Of a stretch of 64,000 nucleotides of DNA, positions 10,871 through 22,169 are shown piece after piece; within the stretch, counting starts at the first letter, position 1, and each line of letters opens with the position of its first letter. The position numbers and the translations under genes are program-made. The notes under the pieces were generated by a model. The model saw only the letters and a program-made list of their open reading frames with translations. It ran no database searches and was not told the DNA's origin. This DNA comes from Macrotis lagotis (Eukaryota; Chordata; Mammalia; Peramelemorphia; Peramelidae): NCBI RefSeq assembly GCF_037893015.1, contig NC_133658.1, positions 889,135,592 through 889,199,591 of the forward strand, given 5' to 3'.

Positions 10871-10899
10871 TTCTCCCTCCAGATCCATCCCTTTAGAAG

Positions 10900-11720
10900 A
10901 AAAAAGATAATGATTTGAGGTGACCTTGTAACAAACATCCCTAACTGCTCCTGTGGAGATGTCAATCCCCAAGAAGAGAGACTGAAATTCTGCACATACA
11001 CCGCACCCCCCCAATTAACAATGTCAGACTACACTCTGGAGCAATCAAAAGGCACCAGCTGACCTGTAGCCATCTGCTCAAGCACCCAAAAGAAATGAAA
11101 CTCATAACAGAAAGGGAGCCTGTGGAGGGGCCATCTCTCCAGCTTTGTCCTCAAAGGAGGGCCTCCCTGCCACTCAGAGCAATGAGAAGAAGACATGGGA
11201 ACATGTCTACAAATGACTTTGTTTGGAGGGCTGCCATTAAGACTGGCTCAGCAGCAAAGGACATAAAGGGAGGACACTGTGAAAACGGTGGCTCCTGAGG
11301 GACTGTAATCTAAATCTTCAGGAACATCAGTTGGAATGGAAATAAACCTGCATTTGATGCTGAGCCCTAGCTCCCAGAGCCCTTTGAAGAAGGAATTGCC
11401 TGGAGGAGAGGTGAAAAAGGACTGCTGGCAGATAAAGTCCTGGCTCTGGAAGCAGGGAGGGTGCAGAATACCAATCTCATCTAAAGCCCCTGGGGGCTTG
11501 GACCTGCTGCAGCTGCATCATTCCCTTGTGTGGTGCCTTCACTTTCACAGGAGAGATGTAGTGGAGAGGGCTGTGTGCAAACTGGCCTTTTCATAGAAAG
11601 AGTCCTACCTTCTATCATCTACTCGTCTTCTGATCTTGGGGCTACTACTTCATTTTTTTTTTTCTGAAGAGATGGGGCATAGATTTGTGATTTCATCTGG
11701 GATAGAAACATCTTCCCCTG
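10900..11720. other. Unique intergenic sequence, no recognised feature
   Basis: This stretch looks richer in G and C than its surroundings and shows no repeat signature. Open frames at 11095-11298 and 11336-11596 (+) look random and have no familiar motifs. I see no gene. Confidence 0.5.
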
Positions 11721-11724
11721 ATGT

Positions 11725-11880
11725 AGGTCAACAACTTGTTCATAATTTACAGCTTTAGAGTTGCTTGGGGCCTGACAGATTAGGTAAGTGATTTACACAG
11801 CAATGTGTCAAAGGCAGGACTTGAACTCAGACCTTTCTGACTCTGAGGCAGGCTCTCTATCCATTTCTCCACTGAGCCTT
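11725..11880 (-). mobile_element. Old SINE remnant
   Basis: 'cagctttagagttgcttggg' is followed by 'ggacttgaactcagaccttt' and a purine-poor end, the same order as at 6050-6190. Confidence 0.55.
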
Positions 11881-11889
11881 GTATCATGT

Positions 11890-12885
11890 CAGAAGATCAG
11901 ACATTTGTTTCTGGGAAAGGCATTAGAAGTCATCTCTAACCCCCTCTTCCAAAGTACCACAGAGCCCTGCTATAAATCTATTCCCAGGAAAAATATAATT
12001 TTATAGTTTTCTTTAAAAAGTGTCCACAATTTTAGCTTTTTCCATACTGCATTTTCTCAGTGCATGTGTGCAATTTTGCTGTTTCTATGACAGGATGAAA
12101 AGAATCACAGCAACATGAAGTCAGATTCAGTTTTTCTCCCATACCAGCCCCACATATTCTTTCTAATGACCTCTTTCTATTACCACTAAAAGAAAACCTG
12201 TATATGAGATCCCCCTTGATTTAAGCTTCTACCAGAACTTCGTAAAAAGCAACCATCACTGCCAGCTCCAGCCAGTCCTTTCCATTCATTTCCTGCATGG
12301 ACAATTCCCAACCTTATCACAATTCATCACCATTCCTGGGGATCCAGTTGTCTCTTCACAGTATCACCTGTCCACCTGCTCCTTCCTCATACTGTCACAA
12401 ATCTTGGATTAATCCAAATGGGAAAGAAGTGGGAGCCCCAGATTTGTCTTGAGTGAACACTGATCTCATTAGTCTTAGAGACTGTTTCTGCAAGACTGCC
12501 CTACTTTAATTAAGGATCTTGAGAATTGCAACCGTCCATGGCAGGTTATGAGAATTATGCTGGCTGTAATGCTTCATGTTTTATTCTAATAGATAGCTTT
12601 AAGGGAATGTTTATGAATATGATTATGAATACATTATGTTCCATTTGTTTCCTGCTCTATTGCTGGAGATGATGATTAGGACGATTTTCTCTTCATCTTG
12701 CAGGAAATCTTGGGCAGGCGCACTCTGCTGCAGACAAACCACATATACTTTTAGCACAGAGGATGAATGAAGAAAGATTTGTGATTTCACCTTCTGAGCC
12801 CTTACTTGTTCTTTTTTAAATTATTATTTTTTTATTCTGAAAATTAAACTGGTAAAAGGCACGAGGAAGATAATGATGACTGCAG
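11890..12885. other. Apparently unique sequence; candidate non-coding element
   Basis: About 1 kb lacks the repeat phrases that fill the rest of the window. No open frame of note is present. The part from about 12470 to 12780 is AT-rich with phrases such as 'ctttaattaaggatcttg' and 'gctggctgtaatgcttcatg'. Whether it is conserved cannot be judged without alignment. Confidence 0.35.
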
Positions 12886-12894
12886 TGGGAACTG

Positions 12895-13070
12895 GGATCA
12901 TAGATTTAGGATTTGGAAGGAACCTCAGAGGCCACCTCGTCCAACCCTCTCATTTTATAGATGAGGAAACTGAATGCCTGAAAAAATTAAGGGATTTGCC
13001 CCAAATCAATAAAGTAAGATTTGAACTCAGCCCTCTCTGACTCCAAGTTCAGAACTTTATCCACACTGCC
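12895..13070 (-). mobile_element. MIR-like SINE, well preserved
   Basis: 'gatcatagatttaggatttg', 'ggaacctcagaggccacctc', 'cattttatagatgaggaaac' and 'gatttgaactcagccctctc' appear in antisense order. Confidence 0.85.
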
Positions 13071-13077
13071 TATAATG

Positions 13078-13200
13078 AATCAGAAGAAAGAACAAAGGTG
13101 CCAGAACCAGGAGGGCTTGGGTTCTAAACTGTGGTCTTACCTAGGTGTGTGACCCTAGGCAAGTCATTCAACCCCTGTGTGTTACCTCTGTTATTTTCTA
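13078..13200 (+). mobile_element. MIR-like SINE fragment, sense
   Basis: 'ttgggttctaaactgtggtc', 'tgtgaccctaggcaagtcat' and 'tcaacccctgtgtgttacc'. Confidence 0.6.
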
Positions 13201-13429
13201 TTCTCTATTATTCTCTCTGCCCTTCCATGAGTTTTAAAAGGAAAAAAAATGGAGTTAGGGAATAAAAAGTAACTTTCAGGCTATACAGCTGAGACTCTAC
13301 TTTTAATCATTATGTGAAGTAATAGAGCTGATGTCCTGTGGAACTCATCTGCGATATAGAAACTGGTCTGCCAGTTTGCAATTTGTTTTTTTTATCAAAT
13401 TATTATAGCTGATGTTATTTAGCTTTTGG

Positions 13430-13620
13430 GGTCCTCAGAGCATTTTTTACTCATCTCATTTGAGTCCTTAAATAACCTTGTAAAGGAGGGACTTGCCTCC
13501 ATCTTATTGATGAGGAAATGTAGACTCGGAGAAATTAAATGATTTGCCTTGGATCACAGAGGCAGGATTTGAACCTGGGTCTTCTTGCCTTCAACGCTGG
13601 CACTCAATCCACTCTTAGGG
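13430..13620 (-). mobile_element. MIR-like SINE remnant
   Basis: 'cttgtaaaggagggacttgc', 'tattgatgaggaaatgtaga' and 'ggatttgaacctgggtcttc'. Confidence 0.7.
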
Positions 13621-13729
13621 ATTATCTGTAGCTGCTATCATCCTATCTGATGATTTGATGCATTTGAGTCTGGGTAAAAGTTAGGAAGGCCCTATTGGAA
13701 AGAGGAGGCGACATTCAAGAATGAAAGAA

Positions 13730-13965
13730 GGCATGCAGGTGGTGCAGTAAATAGAGCACCAGATCTGAAGTCAGGAAGACTTGAGTTCAAATGTGATCTC
13801 AGACTTATAACACTGTGATCCTGAACAAGTCATTTAACAATGTTTGCCTTAGCTTTCCTCATCTGTAAAATGAGATGGAGAAGGAAACCCACTCCAGTAC
13901 CTTGCCAAGAAAACTCTAAATGGGATCAGGAAGAGTCAGACATGATTGAAAATGACTAAAAATCA
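13730..13965 (+). mobile_element. Longer marsupial tRNA-SINE
   Basis: 'caggtggtgcagtaaataga', 'gagttcaaatgtgatctcag', 'catctgtaaaatgagatgg', 'ccagtaccttgccaagaaa' and 'ggaagagtcagacatgattg' in order: a complete but diverged copy of the 8423 family. Confidence 0.85.
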
Positions 13966-14100
13966 ATTTTCTGACTCCAGGTCCAATACTCTAGCCACTA
14001 TTCACTAGCTGCCTCTTAAAAAGAATTATGAAGAGACATTAGGGATTTTTCACTTATGAGATAAATCCCTTCTTTTAGCCTAATCATAGCTATAGGCTCA

Positions 14101-14128
14101 ATAATAATAATAATAATAATAATAATAA
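14101..14128. repeat. (ATA)n microsatellite
   Basis: A run of about nine ATA units, possibly from the tail of the neighbouring SINE. Confidence 0.95.
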
Positions 14129-14129
14129 A

Positions 14130-14262
14130 CTGCCATTTATAAAGCTCCTAAAGTTTCCAAAGTGATTTGCATACATTAATTTTTTTGAGCTCACAGAAAT
14201 TTGTAGGACCCTGTTTTCAAATGAGGAAACAGAGGTTCATAGGTTAAATGACAATCCAGGGG
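14130..14262 (-). mobile_element. MIR-like SINE remnant
   Basis: 'ctgccatttataaagctcct', 'ccaaagtgatttgcataca' and 'aaatgaggaaacagaggttc'. Confidence 0.65.
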
Positions 14263-14264
14263 CA

Positions 14265-14470
14265 TTGCTGTTTAGTCATTTTTCAGCTATGATTCCTCAT
14301 GACACCATTTGGATTTTTCTTAGCAAAGATGCTGGAGTGGTTTGCCATTTCCTTCTCCAGCTTATTTTTACAGATGAGGAAACTGAGGCAGAGTTATGTG
14401 ATTGGCCCAGAGTCCACATAGGCAGTAAGTGTCTGGGGCCAGATTTGAACTCACTTGACTTCAAATCCTA
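14265..14470 (-). mobile_element. Longer marsupial tRNA-SINE, antisense
   Basis: 'ctcatgacaccatttggatt', 'gcaaagatgctggagtggt' and 'agatttgaactcacttgac' form the antisense of the 8423 family. The 5' end (tRNA start) is missing. Confidence 0.8.
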
Positions 14471-14474
14471 AAGG

Positions 14475-15335
14475 AGCACAGTGACAGGCAGAATTTACAT
14501 CCAGCACTCTTATTTCCTATGGCATGATGTTCTTGGTTCCATTTTGGCCTTAGTTAACTTTATATTTCTCCTGGTACCTAGCATTGTGGTCTATAGACAG
14601 TAAAATATGAATTCATTTTACTAAATGAGTGAATGAATAAATGAGTGTTGCAGCAATCTTGATAAGCAAAGATTCCATAACAATGTATTGTGACTAACAT
14701 TCCTTATGGTCTTAGCCCAAGGTATTGCTGCTTCTCTGCATAGTTTTATCAAGTTTGGAGAGTTTGGGAGCCTAGAAAACCTGTACTGTGCACAACTAAC
14801 ACCTGAGGAGCTGTCAAAACCTGACCAGAAATATCTCCCCTAGATTGGCAGTCTCTGGGAAAATAACTTATGCAACACATTGCCTTGGAAAGTATAGGTT
14901 TGGAGGGGCTAATTATATGATGCACAGCTGGCTAAGAAAATGAATCAGATGAACCAAAAGGTGAAAAGGATGTACAGGTGGGAAGGAAGCCCTATTCTGT
15001 CTGCTTCCCATCCCTCCCATTACCAGGTGTCTCCCAGAGTTTTGTTGGCTGCCTAATCTAATCTTGTTTCTGATGGAGGATGGGGGTGAGAGACAAGGTA
15101 TTATATCTGAAATAGAATATTAAAGAATTTTAAAAATATTTTTAAAAGGAGATACCGAATCTGTATTTCATCCAAGCTAGAAGTTCAGTGGCCACTCACA
15201 GGCTATATATCCTGATGCCAATTGCTATGTAAACTTAATAAAGGCAAATTCAAGGGCAGGCACTTTCCTCTCAAAAAACTGAAAGAACTAGTATTCATTT
15301 TTCAGGAACAGAAAACATCTCCCAATACCACTTGG
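14475..15335. other. Intergenic stretch, no recognised feature
   Basis: No gene or clear repeat is visible. Confidence 0.5.
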
Positions 15336-15445
15336 AGCCTGGGGAAGTTGAGTCAGCCTCTCAAATCTCTGGGGCCTTGATTTCCTCCTTTGGACAATGA
15401 GACTGACTGACTAGATAATTTTATAGATCTCATTCAGCTTTAGCC
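15336..15445 (+). mobile_element. MIR tail fragment, sense
   Basis: 'gccttgatttcctcctttgg', 'caatgagactgactgacta' and 'gatctcattcagctttagcc' match the sense 3' part of a MIR-type SINE. Confidence 0.5.
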
Positions 15446-16026
15446 CTCTCTGACATCAGTCCTGTAAATCGCTGGTCTGCCATCATTTGAGAAAGGGATG
15501 GGGAGTAGAGCCAAGCAGAAAAGGGCAAATGAAAGACAGGACTCAGGAGCTGAAGCTGGCGACCTCCCTTGGGATGTGACTGAGATTACAAAAGCGAACA
15601 GGGGTAGGATGCCAAGCAGCTGCTGGGCCTGCAGAGTCCTCATTGAAGGAGAGATGGCTTTTCATTGAATTATTGGAAAACATGGAACACGGCAACTCTT
15701 TACCAGAATAGACTGAGATGGTTTCACTCAAGGCAAACTGTAGCTAGATACTATAGGTGAAGTGGTGGCTAAGGGAAAGAATTGGATGGAGAGTAGACTT
15801 GACCCTTGACAGAAGAAGTAGGTCAGTTTCTTACCTGCTGTCCAGTATTCATGATTTCTTGCCCTTTGTCCACATGATGAAGACTTGGAAACCAAAACGG
15901 AGATGAGCTGTTTTCTCTGATCATACCTGTATGTCAACGCATCTCTTCCTGACTTCTAGTCTAAGACTTTGGCTTTTATTAGCTGTTGTCATTCAATGTG
16001 ATTAGTCTCTCATGCTATACCCTATG

Positions 16027-16090
16027 GGGCTGCTAGGTGGCCCATGGTTAGAGCACTGACCCTGGCATCAGGAGGACTGAGTTCAAATGT
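16027..16090 (+). mobile_element. 5' fragment of a tRNA-SINE
   Basis: 'gctgctaggtggcccatgg' and 'gaggactgagttcaaatg' give the tRNA-like head. The copy stops abruptly after box B. Confidence 0.7.
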
Positions 16091-16149
16091 TGCTTGAACT
16101 GTCAATGTGGAATGGGCTATTTTGAAAGTTAGTGGATTATTCTTCACTA

Positions 16150-16290
16150 GGGATTTTCATGGAGAACCACCATAGTGTGGTGGTTCTAGAGATGGCCTTG
16201 TGCTCAAGAAGATATGGGTTCAAATCCTTCTTTGACCACATAGAGGCTGTGTGAGCCAAAAGAAGTCACTTGACTTCTTAGTTCAGGCAA
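16150..16290 (+). mobile_element. MIR-like SINE fragment, sense
   Basis: 'tatgggttcaaatccttctt' as box B, then 'gaggctgtgtgagccaaaag'. Confidence 0.55.
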
Positions 16291-16372
16291 CTCTCTAAGA
16301 TGCTGATTCTCTTCTGGTGGTCTTTATGCCTATGAAATCAGGAAGAGGAGAGATAGGAGAGAAGAAAAGAGA

Positions 16373-16375
<3 letters not shown>

Positions 16376-16433
<58 letters not shown>
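16376..16433. repeat. (AG)n microsatellite
   Basis: About 58 bases of pure AG repeats ending at 'atcgagatc'. Confidence 0.97.
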
Positions 16434-16435
<2 letters not shown>

Positions 16436-16689
16436 GAGATCAAATTAAGTAAACTAAAGATCACCACTTACAGAATGTGATATAAAAGGAATTATTTTTC
16501 AGGTCCGGGGTCCCTTCTAACTCTGAAATATTTTCTCCTTCTTTTCCCTCCTTTTGTACTTTAAAAACCTCTAACAGCCAACCATTGTCTTGTTTACCCA
16601 TTTTTTTATATCTGCAATTCCCTACTTTTGGAGGTAGGTCATTCCACCCAAGAGAATCTCCATGCTTGATCCAGAACTGTCCCAATCCT

Positions 16690-16840
16690 TGCTGTTTTTT
16701 ATTCCGGGCAATGGGGTTAAGTGGCTTGCCCAAGGCCACACAGCTAGGTCATTATTAAGAATCTGAGATCAGATTTGAATTCAGGACCTCTTGACTCCAG
16801 AGCCGGTGCCCTATCCACTGTCCTGCCTAGCTGCCCCCCC
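16690..16840 (-). mobile_element. tRNA-derived marsupial SINE, antisense
   Basis: 'gcaatggggttaagtggctt', 'gcccaaggccacacagctag', 'cagatttgaattcaggacct' and 'ctatccactgtcctgcctag'. It is a full-length antisense copy of the 8097 family. Confidence 0.88.
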
Positions 16841-16974
16841 ACCCCACGCTGGTTTTTGATGAGAAGATGTGGCTATTTATTCTTCCCCTTAAGATGAGAG
16901 ACAGCAGTTGAAGAAGCACGTGATCTATACAGGGGACATCGAAGACTAAGTGCTGGAAAGTTATGCAGACCCAA

Positions 16975-17230
16975 CCTCTCATGCTATAGTTAAGGCCCTG
17001 AGTGGTTATGAATTGTCCAATATGACACAGATAATAACAGGCAGAGCAAAGATTTGAACCCAGGCTTTCAGACCCTGAGCTTACTATTTTTTTCCAATGC
17101 ACACTTTGTCATTATAAGCAACCCTATGCAACGGTACTGTGTGTTTATTATTCCCATTTTACAGATGAGGAAACTGAGGCTCAGAAGGATTAAGGGACTT
17201 TTCTAAAGTCATATAGATTGAAATGGTGAG
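16975..17230 (-). mobile_element. MIR-like SINE fragments
   Basis: One antisense box B complement ('agatttgaacccaggctttc', near 17050) and a second fragment with 'ttacagatgaggaaactgag' (17160-17180). Confidence 0.65.
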
Positions 17231-17409
17231 AAGAGGAGTCTCTCCCTCCCCGAGATTCCAAGAAGCATACAACCAGAGAAAGACCATTTAAGTGAACAAC
17301 CACCAGACACCCTTCTTTTGGGAGGTTTAAGTCATACTTCCAAAAAAACAGCAGAACCTTTGGCTGGTCCTTAATATTACATTGTGGTTTGGTGCTTTTC
17401 AAAATGTAT

Positions 17410-17885
17410 CTGGGTGAATTTGGGGTGATTTTGGGGGGGTTTTGCTTTGTTTTGTTTTCCCTCTAGCATTGTCTACTAAAGCAAATCCTTACTGTCTTTG
17501 ACTTCCTGGGCCCCTTTGGCCATAACTCAGAAATCACCCCTTGAGCTGAGAGTAAAGCGTCTACTTTGTGTTGGGCAAAATTCTGTGATGTGGTTCCTTA
17601 GAATCTAGGAGACTATATAAGGGGGCACATTTAATTCATTTTAACACTGCCTTACATTGTGCCTACTATGTGCAAGGCCCTAGCTACAAAGACAAAATCA
17701 AGACATTTTCAAGCTATTATTCTAGGCAGGAGAAAAAGCTGTTGATGGAGATCCTTGAGAGAAAGAGGATAAAAGAGGAGACCCTTGACTTCTGGACTTT
17801 TAAAATTATCTGCAACTTGGTGAAGGAACTAGAGATATCTGATTAAGTCTAAGTGACTAAGGCTTCCTTCAACATGGACTAGGTA
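17410..17885. other. Intergenic stretch, no clear feature
   Basis: A GT/T-rich run at 17430-17460 and a short phrase like the start of the old mid-length repeat ('cctactatgtgcaaggccc', near 17660). No gene. Confidence 0.45.
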
Positions 17886-17979
17886 ATTGGAGTTGCCCCT
17901 TAGTCCCTCAAAAAGGACAAATGTCAACGAGTGGTTTTCTTGGACTCCTGGGATACTGGGCTTACTTGGCTATACTTGG

Positions 17980-18085
17980 CCCTCTCCTATACTGAACACT
18001 TTTAGTAATGACTTGGGTGAAGACAGAGCTGGCATGCTTATTAAATTTGCAGATGACATAAGGCTGGTGAGGGTTTACCTCTGTG
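17980..18085 (+). mobile_element. Remnant of a LINE reverse-transcriptase catalytic region
   Basis: A short + frame contains NDLGEDRAGMLIKFADDIRL. This resembles the FADD box and preceding NDL segment of CR1-type reverse transcriptases. Only this piece is readable, and stops end it soon after. It is a degraded fragment, not a gene. Confidence 0.5.
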
Positions 18086-18364
18086 AAATAGAACACATTC
18101 TACCTAAAAGTTTTCTAGCACATAATTATGAATAAGGGTAGGAGAGCATACTTCCAATTCCCTATGTTTTCTTTGGTGCCACCATCTTCCTCTCACTCTG
18201 CCCCAGCCCATCAGTACCTAAATACAGTATTCAGCACATCCTGGACATTCCATACTGCTTATTAACTAAATTACATGGTGGGTGGATGTGCAGTTCACAT
18301 TCATTTATTAGGAGTTGGTGTCACATGCAGGTCCACAGATGGTATGTGAATAACTGGCACAGAA

Positions 18365-18890
18365 ATATTGATTCTCCAGAATCACATAAACTGAGAGTTG
18401 GAAGGGAATTCTAAAACTCAAGAAGACCACTCCATACAACCCATACCTGAACAAGAAAGTCCTCTACAACTCTGCCTTTGCTCCAAGATCTCCAGGAAGG
18501 GGGAACCCATCTGGGATAGCTCTCATTAAGACAGCTTTCCTTAAATCTAAATCTGCCTTTCTATAATTTCCACTAACTCCTCTCTGTTCCACCCTTTGAA
18601 AACAAAAAGATGAATCCATCTTTAACATGCTTTTTTTTTATTGAATCTCAAATCTTTTAACAACTATTCAAATACTTGAAGACCCTAATCATGTTATCCC
18701 TGAGTCTTTAACCAGGCTAAGTAGCCCCTAAGTATCTACTGAGTCTTCTAGGACATGATCTTGAGACCTTACACAATCTTAATTGACCTTCTCTTTAGTT
18801 TGTCAAAGTTCTTCCTAAAATGTTTTGCTAATCATTCACCGAATAAATCAAAAGAAAGTCTGGAGAAGACCAAACTCAAGCAGGGCATGA
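18365..18890 (-). mobile_element. CR1-like LINE 3' end, antisense
   Basis: 'gagagttggaagggaattc', 'ggaagggggaacccatctg', 'tcaaatacttgaagacccta' and 'gtcaaagttcttcctaaaat' appear in the order expected of an antisense CR1-type 3' end. Confidence 0.6.
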
Positions 18891-18894
18891 TAAC

Positions 18895-19660
18895 TGTATA
18901 CAGGTATACATAAGGAGTTGCATATAAAAGAGGGTTTAAGATGAATACTGTTTGAGTTCAAAGGGAGCAATGTTGGAAGATGAAAAGAGACAAATTAGCT
19001 TTATTTCAGAAAACTCTTCCTAACAATGAAATATTTGCAAAATGAAATGGGTTGAGTTGGAAAGCAGTTAAGTGTCTACCTTCCAATAAAGCAAAGACTG
19101 GATAACCATTGGGATGGTGCAATGAACATACTTTTCTGGCTAATGGTTGCATTAAATGTGAGCTAATACCTTCCAATTCCAAAACTCCAGGAGCTCTGAT
19201 ACCTTTCCAAGGCAATTGGGTAGGCTAGGATAGCTAACTTCTATTGGCTGTCTGATCAACTGGGAGTTTCAATCCTTCCATCCTTCAAGTTCAAGGACAC
19301 CAATTTCCCTTCCTTGTTTTTTTAAATTTGTTTTTACTTTTTGTTTTAAAGGTCTTTTCCATCACCTTTGTGGGCCCATAAATGCTCCCAGGTGAGAGAT
19401 GGGAGGGAATAAGGTTCCTACTTTTCATTAACTTTTTAATTTTAATTTCAGTGCTCCTATTTTTGCAAGGCCGCTCATTCCATGCTCTGTCTGCAAACTA
19501 AACTGGGAGATTTGCATTTGAAAGCTTTTGCTACCTTCAGTCTTACTGAATGCAAATCCAGGACCTGAATCTTTCCCAGATAAGAGGCTCTGAATCTTTA
19601 TATTCTCACTGCAGACAAAGACAGGCCATCTTTCCAAGAGACCATTATCATTTCTATCAA
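18895..19660. other. Intergenic stretch, no recognised feature
   Basis: No gene or repeat signature is seen before the ATT tract. Confidence 0.5.
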
Positions 19661-19663
19661 GGG

Positions 19664-19704
<41 letters not shown>

Positions 19705-19705
19705 T
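19664..19705. repeat. (ATT)n microsatellite
   Basis: About 40 bases of TTA/ATT units. On the opposite strand they encode the poly-Ile run seen in a spurious frame. Confidence 0.97.
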
Positions 19706-20094
19706 CATTTCTGTCTTCTTGTTTCTCTTTACTCTTCCCCTTCCCTCTGCTTCCCATTTCCCTTTAAAAGCTACTTCTAACTAAATGGAACCAAGCTAAA
19801 ACCTTATAGCCCATTCTGTATTTCTCATGTCTGATAATGATTTAATGTTATATTTATCTCTATTTAGAAATAAATTCAGGTACCTTTAAAAAATCACTAC
19901 CTCAGATGCCAAGAGGTTTTATTAAGCAACCATTATGTTTCCCTAACAACCCTCTCATTTCCCAGTGTACTCTACTGGCCTGTTAAATAGGGATGATGCT
20001 CTTGAAAGCTGTGCTCTGGCCTCTGACATCAGAAATGTATTCATTTTTTTTCCCTCTAGGAGATGAATTAAAGCATTTGAAGGGAGAGCACAAA

Positions 20095-20335
20095 GTATAT
20101 TTGACCAGTCAGAAATCAAGTGTGATAGTTTATTCTGTTCTGGGCTCCATATTTTAGAACATACATTGATAAGTCAGACATCATTCAGAGGAGGGCAATT
20201 GAGATGAAGGAACTTTGAGATACTGCCAAAGAGGAGCAGTTGAAAGAACTGTTGATTTATAACTGTATGTGGTTTAATGACTGGAGAGAACATAAGAACA
20301 ATTTTCAAGTATTTGAATTCTTAAAATTATGCCTA
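20095..20335 (+). mobile_element. CR1-like LINE 3' region, first part
   Basis: 'tgggctccatattttagaac', 'cattgataagtcagacatca', 'gcagttgaaagaactgttga' and 'ttcaagtatttgaattctta' match the sense side of the CR1-type 3' end seen antisense at 18.4 kb. The element stops near 20335 and appears to resume near 20815. Confidence 0.6.
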
Positions 20336-20800
20336 TTTTCAATTAAAAATATATTTTCTCTCTTTCCTGCAGCTCCCCTTCTTCCCCCAAGCAAAGTAAA
20401 TCCCTTCATTGACCATGTCCAAAAATATGTCTTATTCTGCTCCCCGAGATCACTTATTTCCTGTCAGGAAGTAAGTTGCATGCTTCATCATTGGCCCTGT
20501 GGAATCATGGAAGATCATTGCATTAGTTCATAAGAGTACTTAAGGCTTCAAAGTTGTTTGTTTATAATGTTCTTGGAGAAGTTGTTCTGGTTCTGGTTAC
20601 TTCACTCTACAATAGTTCATACAAGTCTTCTTAGGTTTCTCTGAAAAATTCCTTTTTATCATTTCTTATAACATGGCAATAATTCATTATGTTTATATTA
20701 TTATTTACATCCAGTCAAGCATAATTTGTTTAGTCATTGATGGGCACTTCCCCTCTCTTAGGTTCCAATTCTTTGCTACTAAAAAACATTTCAGCTGTTG
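20336..20800 (-). mobile_element. L1-type 3' end, antisense, nested in the CR1-like copy
   Basis: 'cattgaccatgtccaaaaat', 'acttcactctacaatagttc', 'ttatcatttcttataacatg', 'gtcattgatgggcacttccc' and 'ttccaattctttgctacta' follow the antisense layout of a mammalian L1 3' UTR. A second, more diverged copy is at 33850-34370. Confidence 0.55.
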
Positions 20801-20809
20801 GAAGAACTA

Positions 20810-21032
20810 AAGATGGGATGGAAGAGGGAATGAGTAGACTTGGTTTTCTAGATCATAGTAGAACTAAGAGCAATGGGCAAAAATTTTATAAAGGCAGACT
20901 TAGATTTAGGAAAAAGCCCTAGCAACCAGAATTACTATAAAGAGAAATTGGCTACTTTGGGAGGAGGTATGGGTGGTTAAGTTCCCTTTCATAGAATATC
21001 TTAAAAAAGCCACTTCTGTGTTTGTTGTAGAG

Positions 21033-21079
<47 letters not shown>

Positions 21080-21135
21080 GGTTAAATTGAATGGCCTCTT
21101 GGATCCTTTACAATTTAGACATTTTGTGATTTAAA
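20810..21135 (+). mobile_element. CR1-like LINE 3' region, second part
   Basis: 'actaagagcaatgggcaaaa', 'aggcagacttagatttagg', 'aaattggctactttgggagg' and, after the GT microsatellite, 'gaatggcctcttggatcctt' continue the 20095 element to its 3' end. Confidence 0.6.
21039..21079. repeat. (GT)n microsatellite
   Basis: About 20 GT units, lying inside the end of the CR1-like element. Confidence 0.97.
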
Positions 21136-21654
21136 GTGTAAATCCCCTACCTCCTTCTGGATCTTTTCAGAATTGGAGGACAGTGAGTATGGAACACAGA
21201 GATAATGGTAGACTTTTCTGAAGCATTGGTCAATTTTGCTGAACTGTCTTTTTCCTAGCTCTTAATTTTTAGTTATAAAGTAAGATTTTCAGAAGGGAAT
21301 GTAGTAAAAGATACACTGGAAGAAATGTCAAAATAAAATATAGGAATAAAAATTTACTTTGAAAGAAAATCCAAGCTTTTATTTGGACCTGACCCAAATA
21401 AATGAGGTTCAAATACATTCATCAGCTGTTGCAGGTGTAGGTCCTGGGGAGAAGGATTTGCAGGTGAATAATAGATACTCCTACTAGAAAGATGTTGATA
21501 GATCTTCCTCAGGTGGTGGGACTGTTTGAGGGGAAAACAAATCTTGAAATGTACCACTAGTGGCTGAGCTGGGCCCTCCCTGATCTGAGGTGGGTCACAG
21601 AAATCTCTGCATGAAATTTTTGCTGTCTTTAGAGAATAGTGATGGGTAGACTAT

Positions 21655-21855
21655 ATTCCAGAGAAATCCCAGAATGTCAGAGTGGAAAGGAGCCTGTTCA
21701 GATCTCTACAACACTCCCAATAAGCATTTATCCAGTCTTTGAAACCCTCCAATAAGATGGAACTGTTTACTTCCTTAGGAGGCCTAATCTACTTTTGAAT
21801 GGTTTGATGTGCAAGAAAAATTTTCCACACCTTGAGTCTAAATCTGCCTCTCCAA
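21655..21855 (-). mobile_element. CR1-like LINE 3' end, antisense
   Basis: 'cagaatgtcagagtggaaag', 'agtctttgaaaccctccaat' and 'cttgagtctaaatctgcctc', in the same order as other antisense CR1-like copies. Confidence 0.5.
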
Positions 21856-21892
21856 AACTACTTCTTCCTCAGATCTGCTCTCTTGGACCAAA

Positions 21893-22169
21893 TAAACATT
21901 CACCAAGTACCAATTGGAGGAAAAGGGCAGTACAGAGACAAAAATGAAACAATAACCTGTCCTTAAGCATCTCATATTCTGTTGGGGAGTGGAGATGGAG
22001 CTGAAATAACATGGGCCCAGATGAATAAAAATTACATATACATATATATATACATATGCAAACACAAAACAAATAGAATCATTATTAAGTGGGAAGATCA
22101 GAATAGGCTTTGTATATGAAATGATCTTTGAACTGAACCTTGATGAATGAGAGAAATGATTACTTCTCT
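21893..22169 (+). mobile_element. Old mid-length repeat fragment with short TA tract
   Basis: 'cattcaccaagtaccaattg', 'taagcatctcatattctgtt' and 'gaactgaaccttgatgaatg' match the family at 9040 and 57580. A TA/CA tract sits at about 22026-22056. Confidence 0.5.

Noticed and set aside
17887-18135. Frame with FADD motif as a possible gene
   Set aside because: Only a short piece of LINE reverse transcriptase is readable; it is kept as a repeat remnant.
19428-19757. Frame with a poly-Ile run (-)
   Set aside because: It is an ATT microsatellite read in frame.
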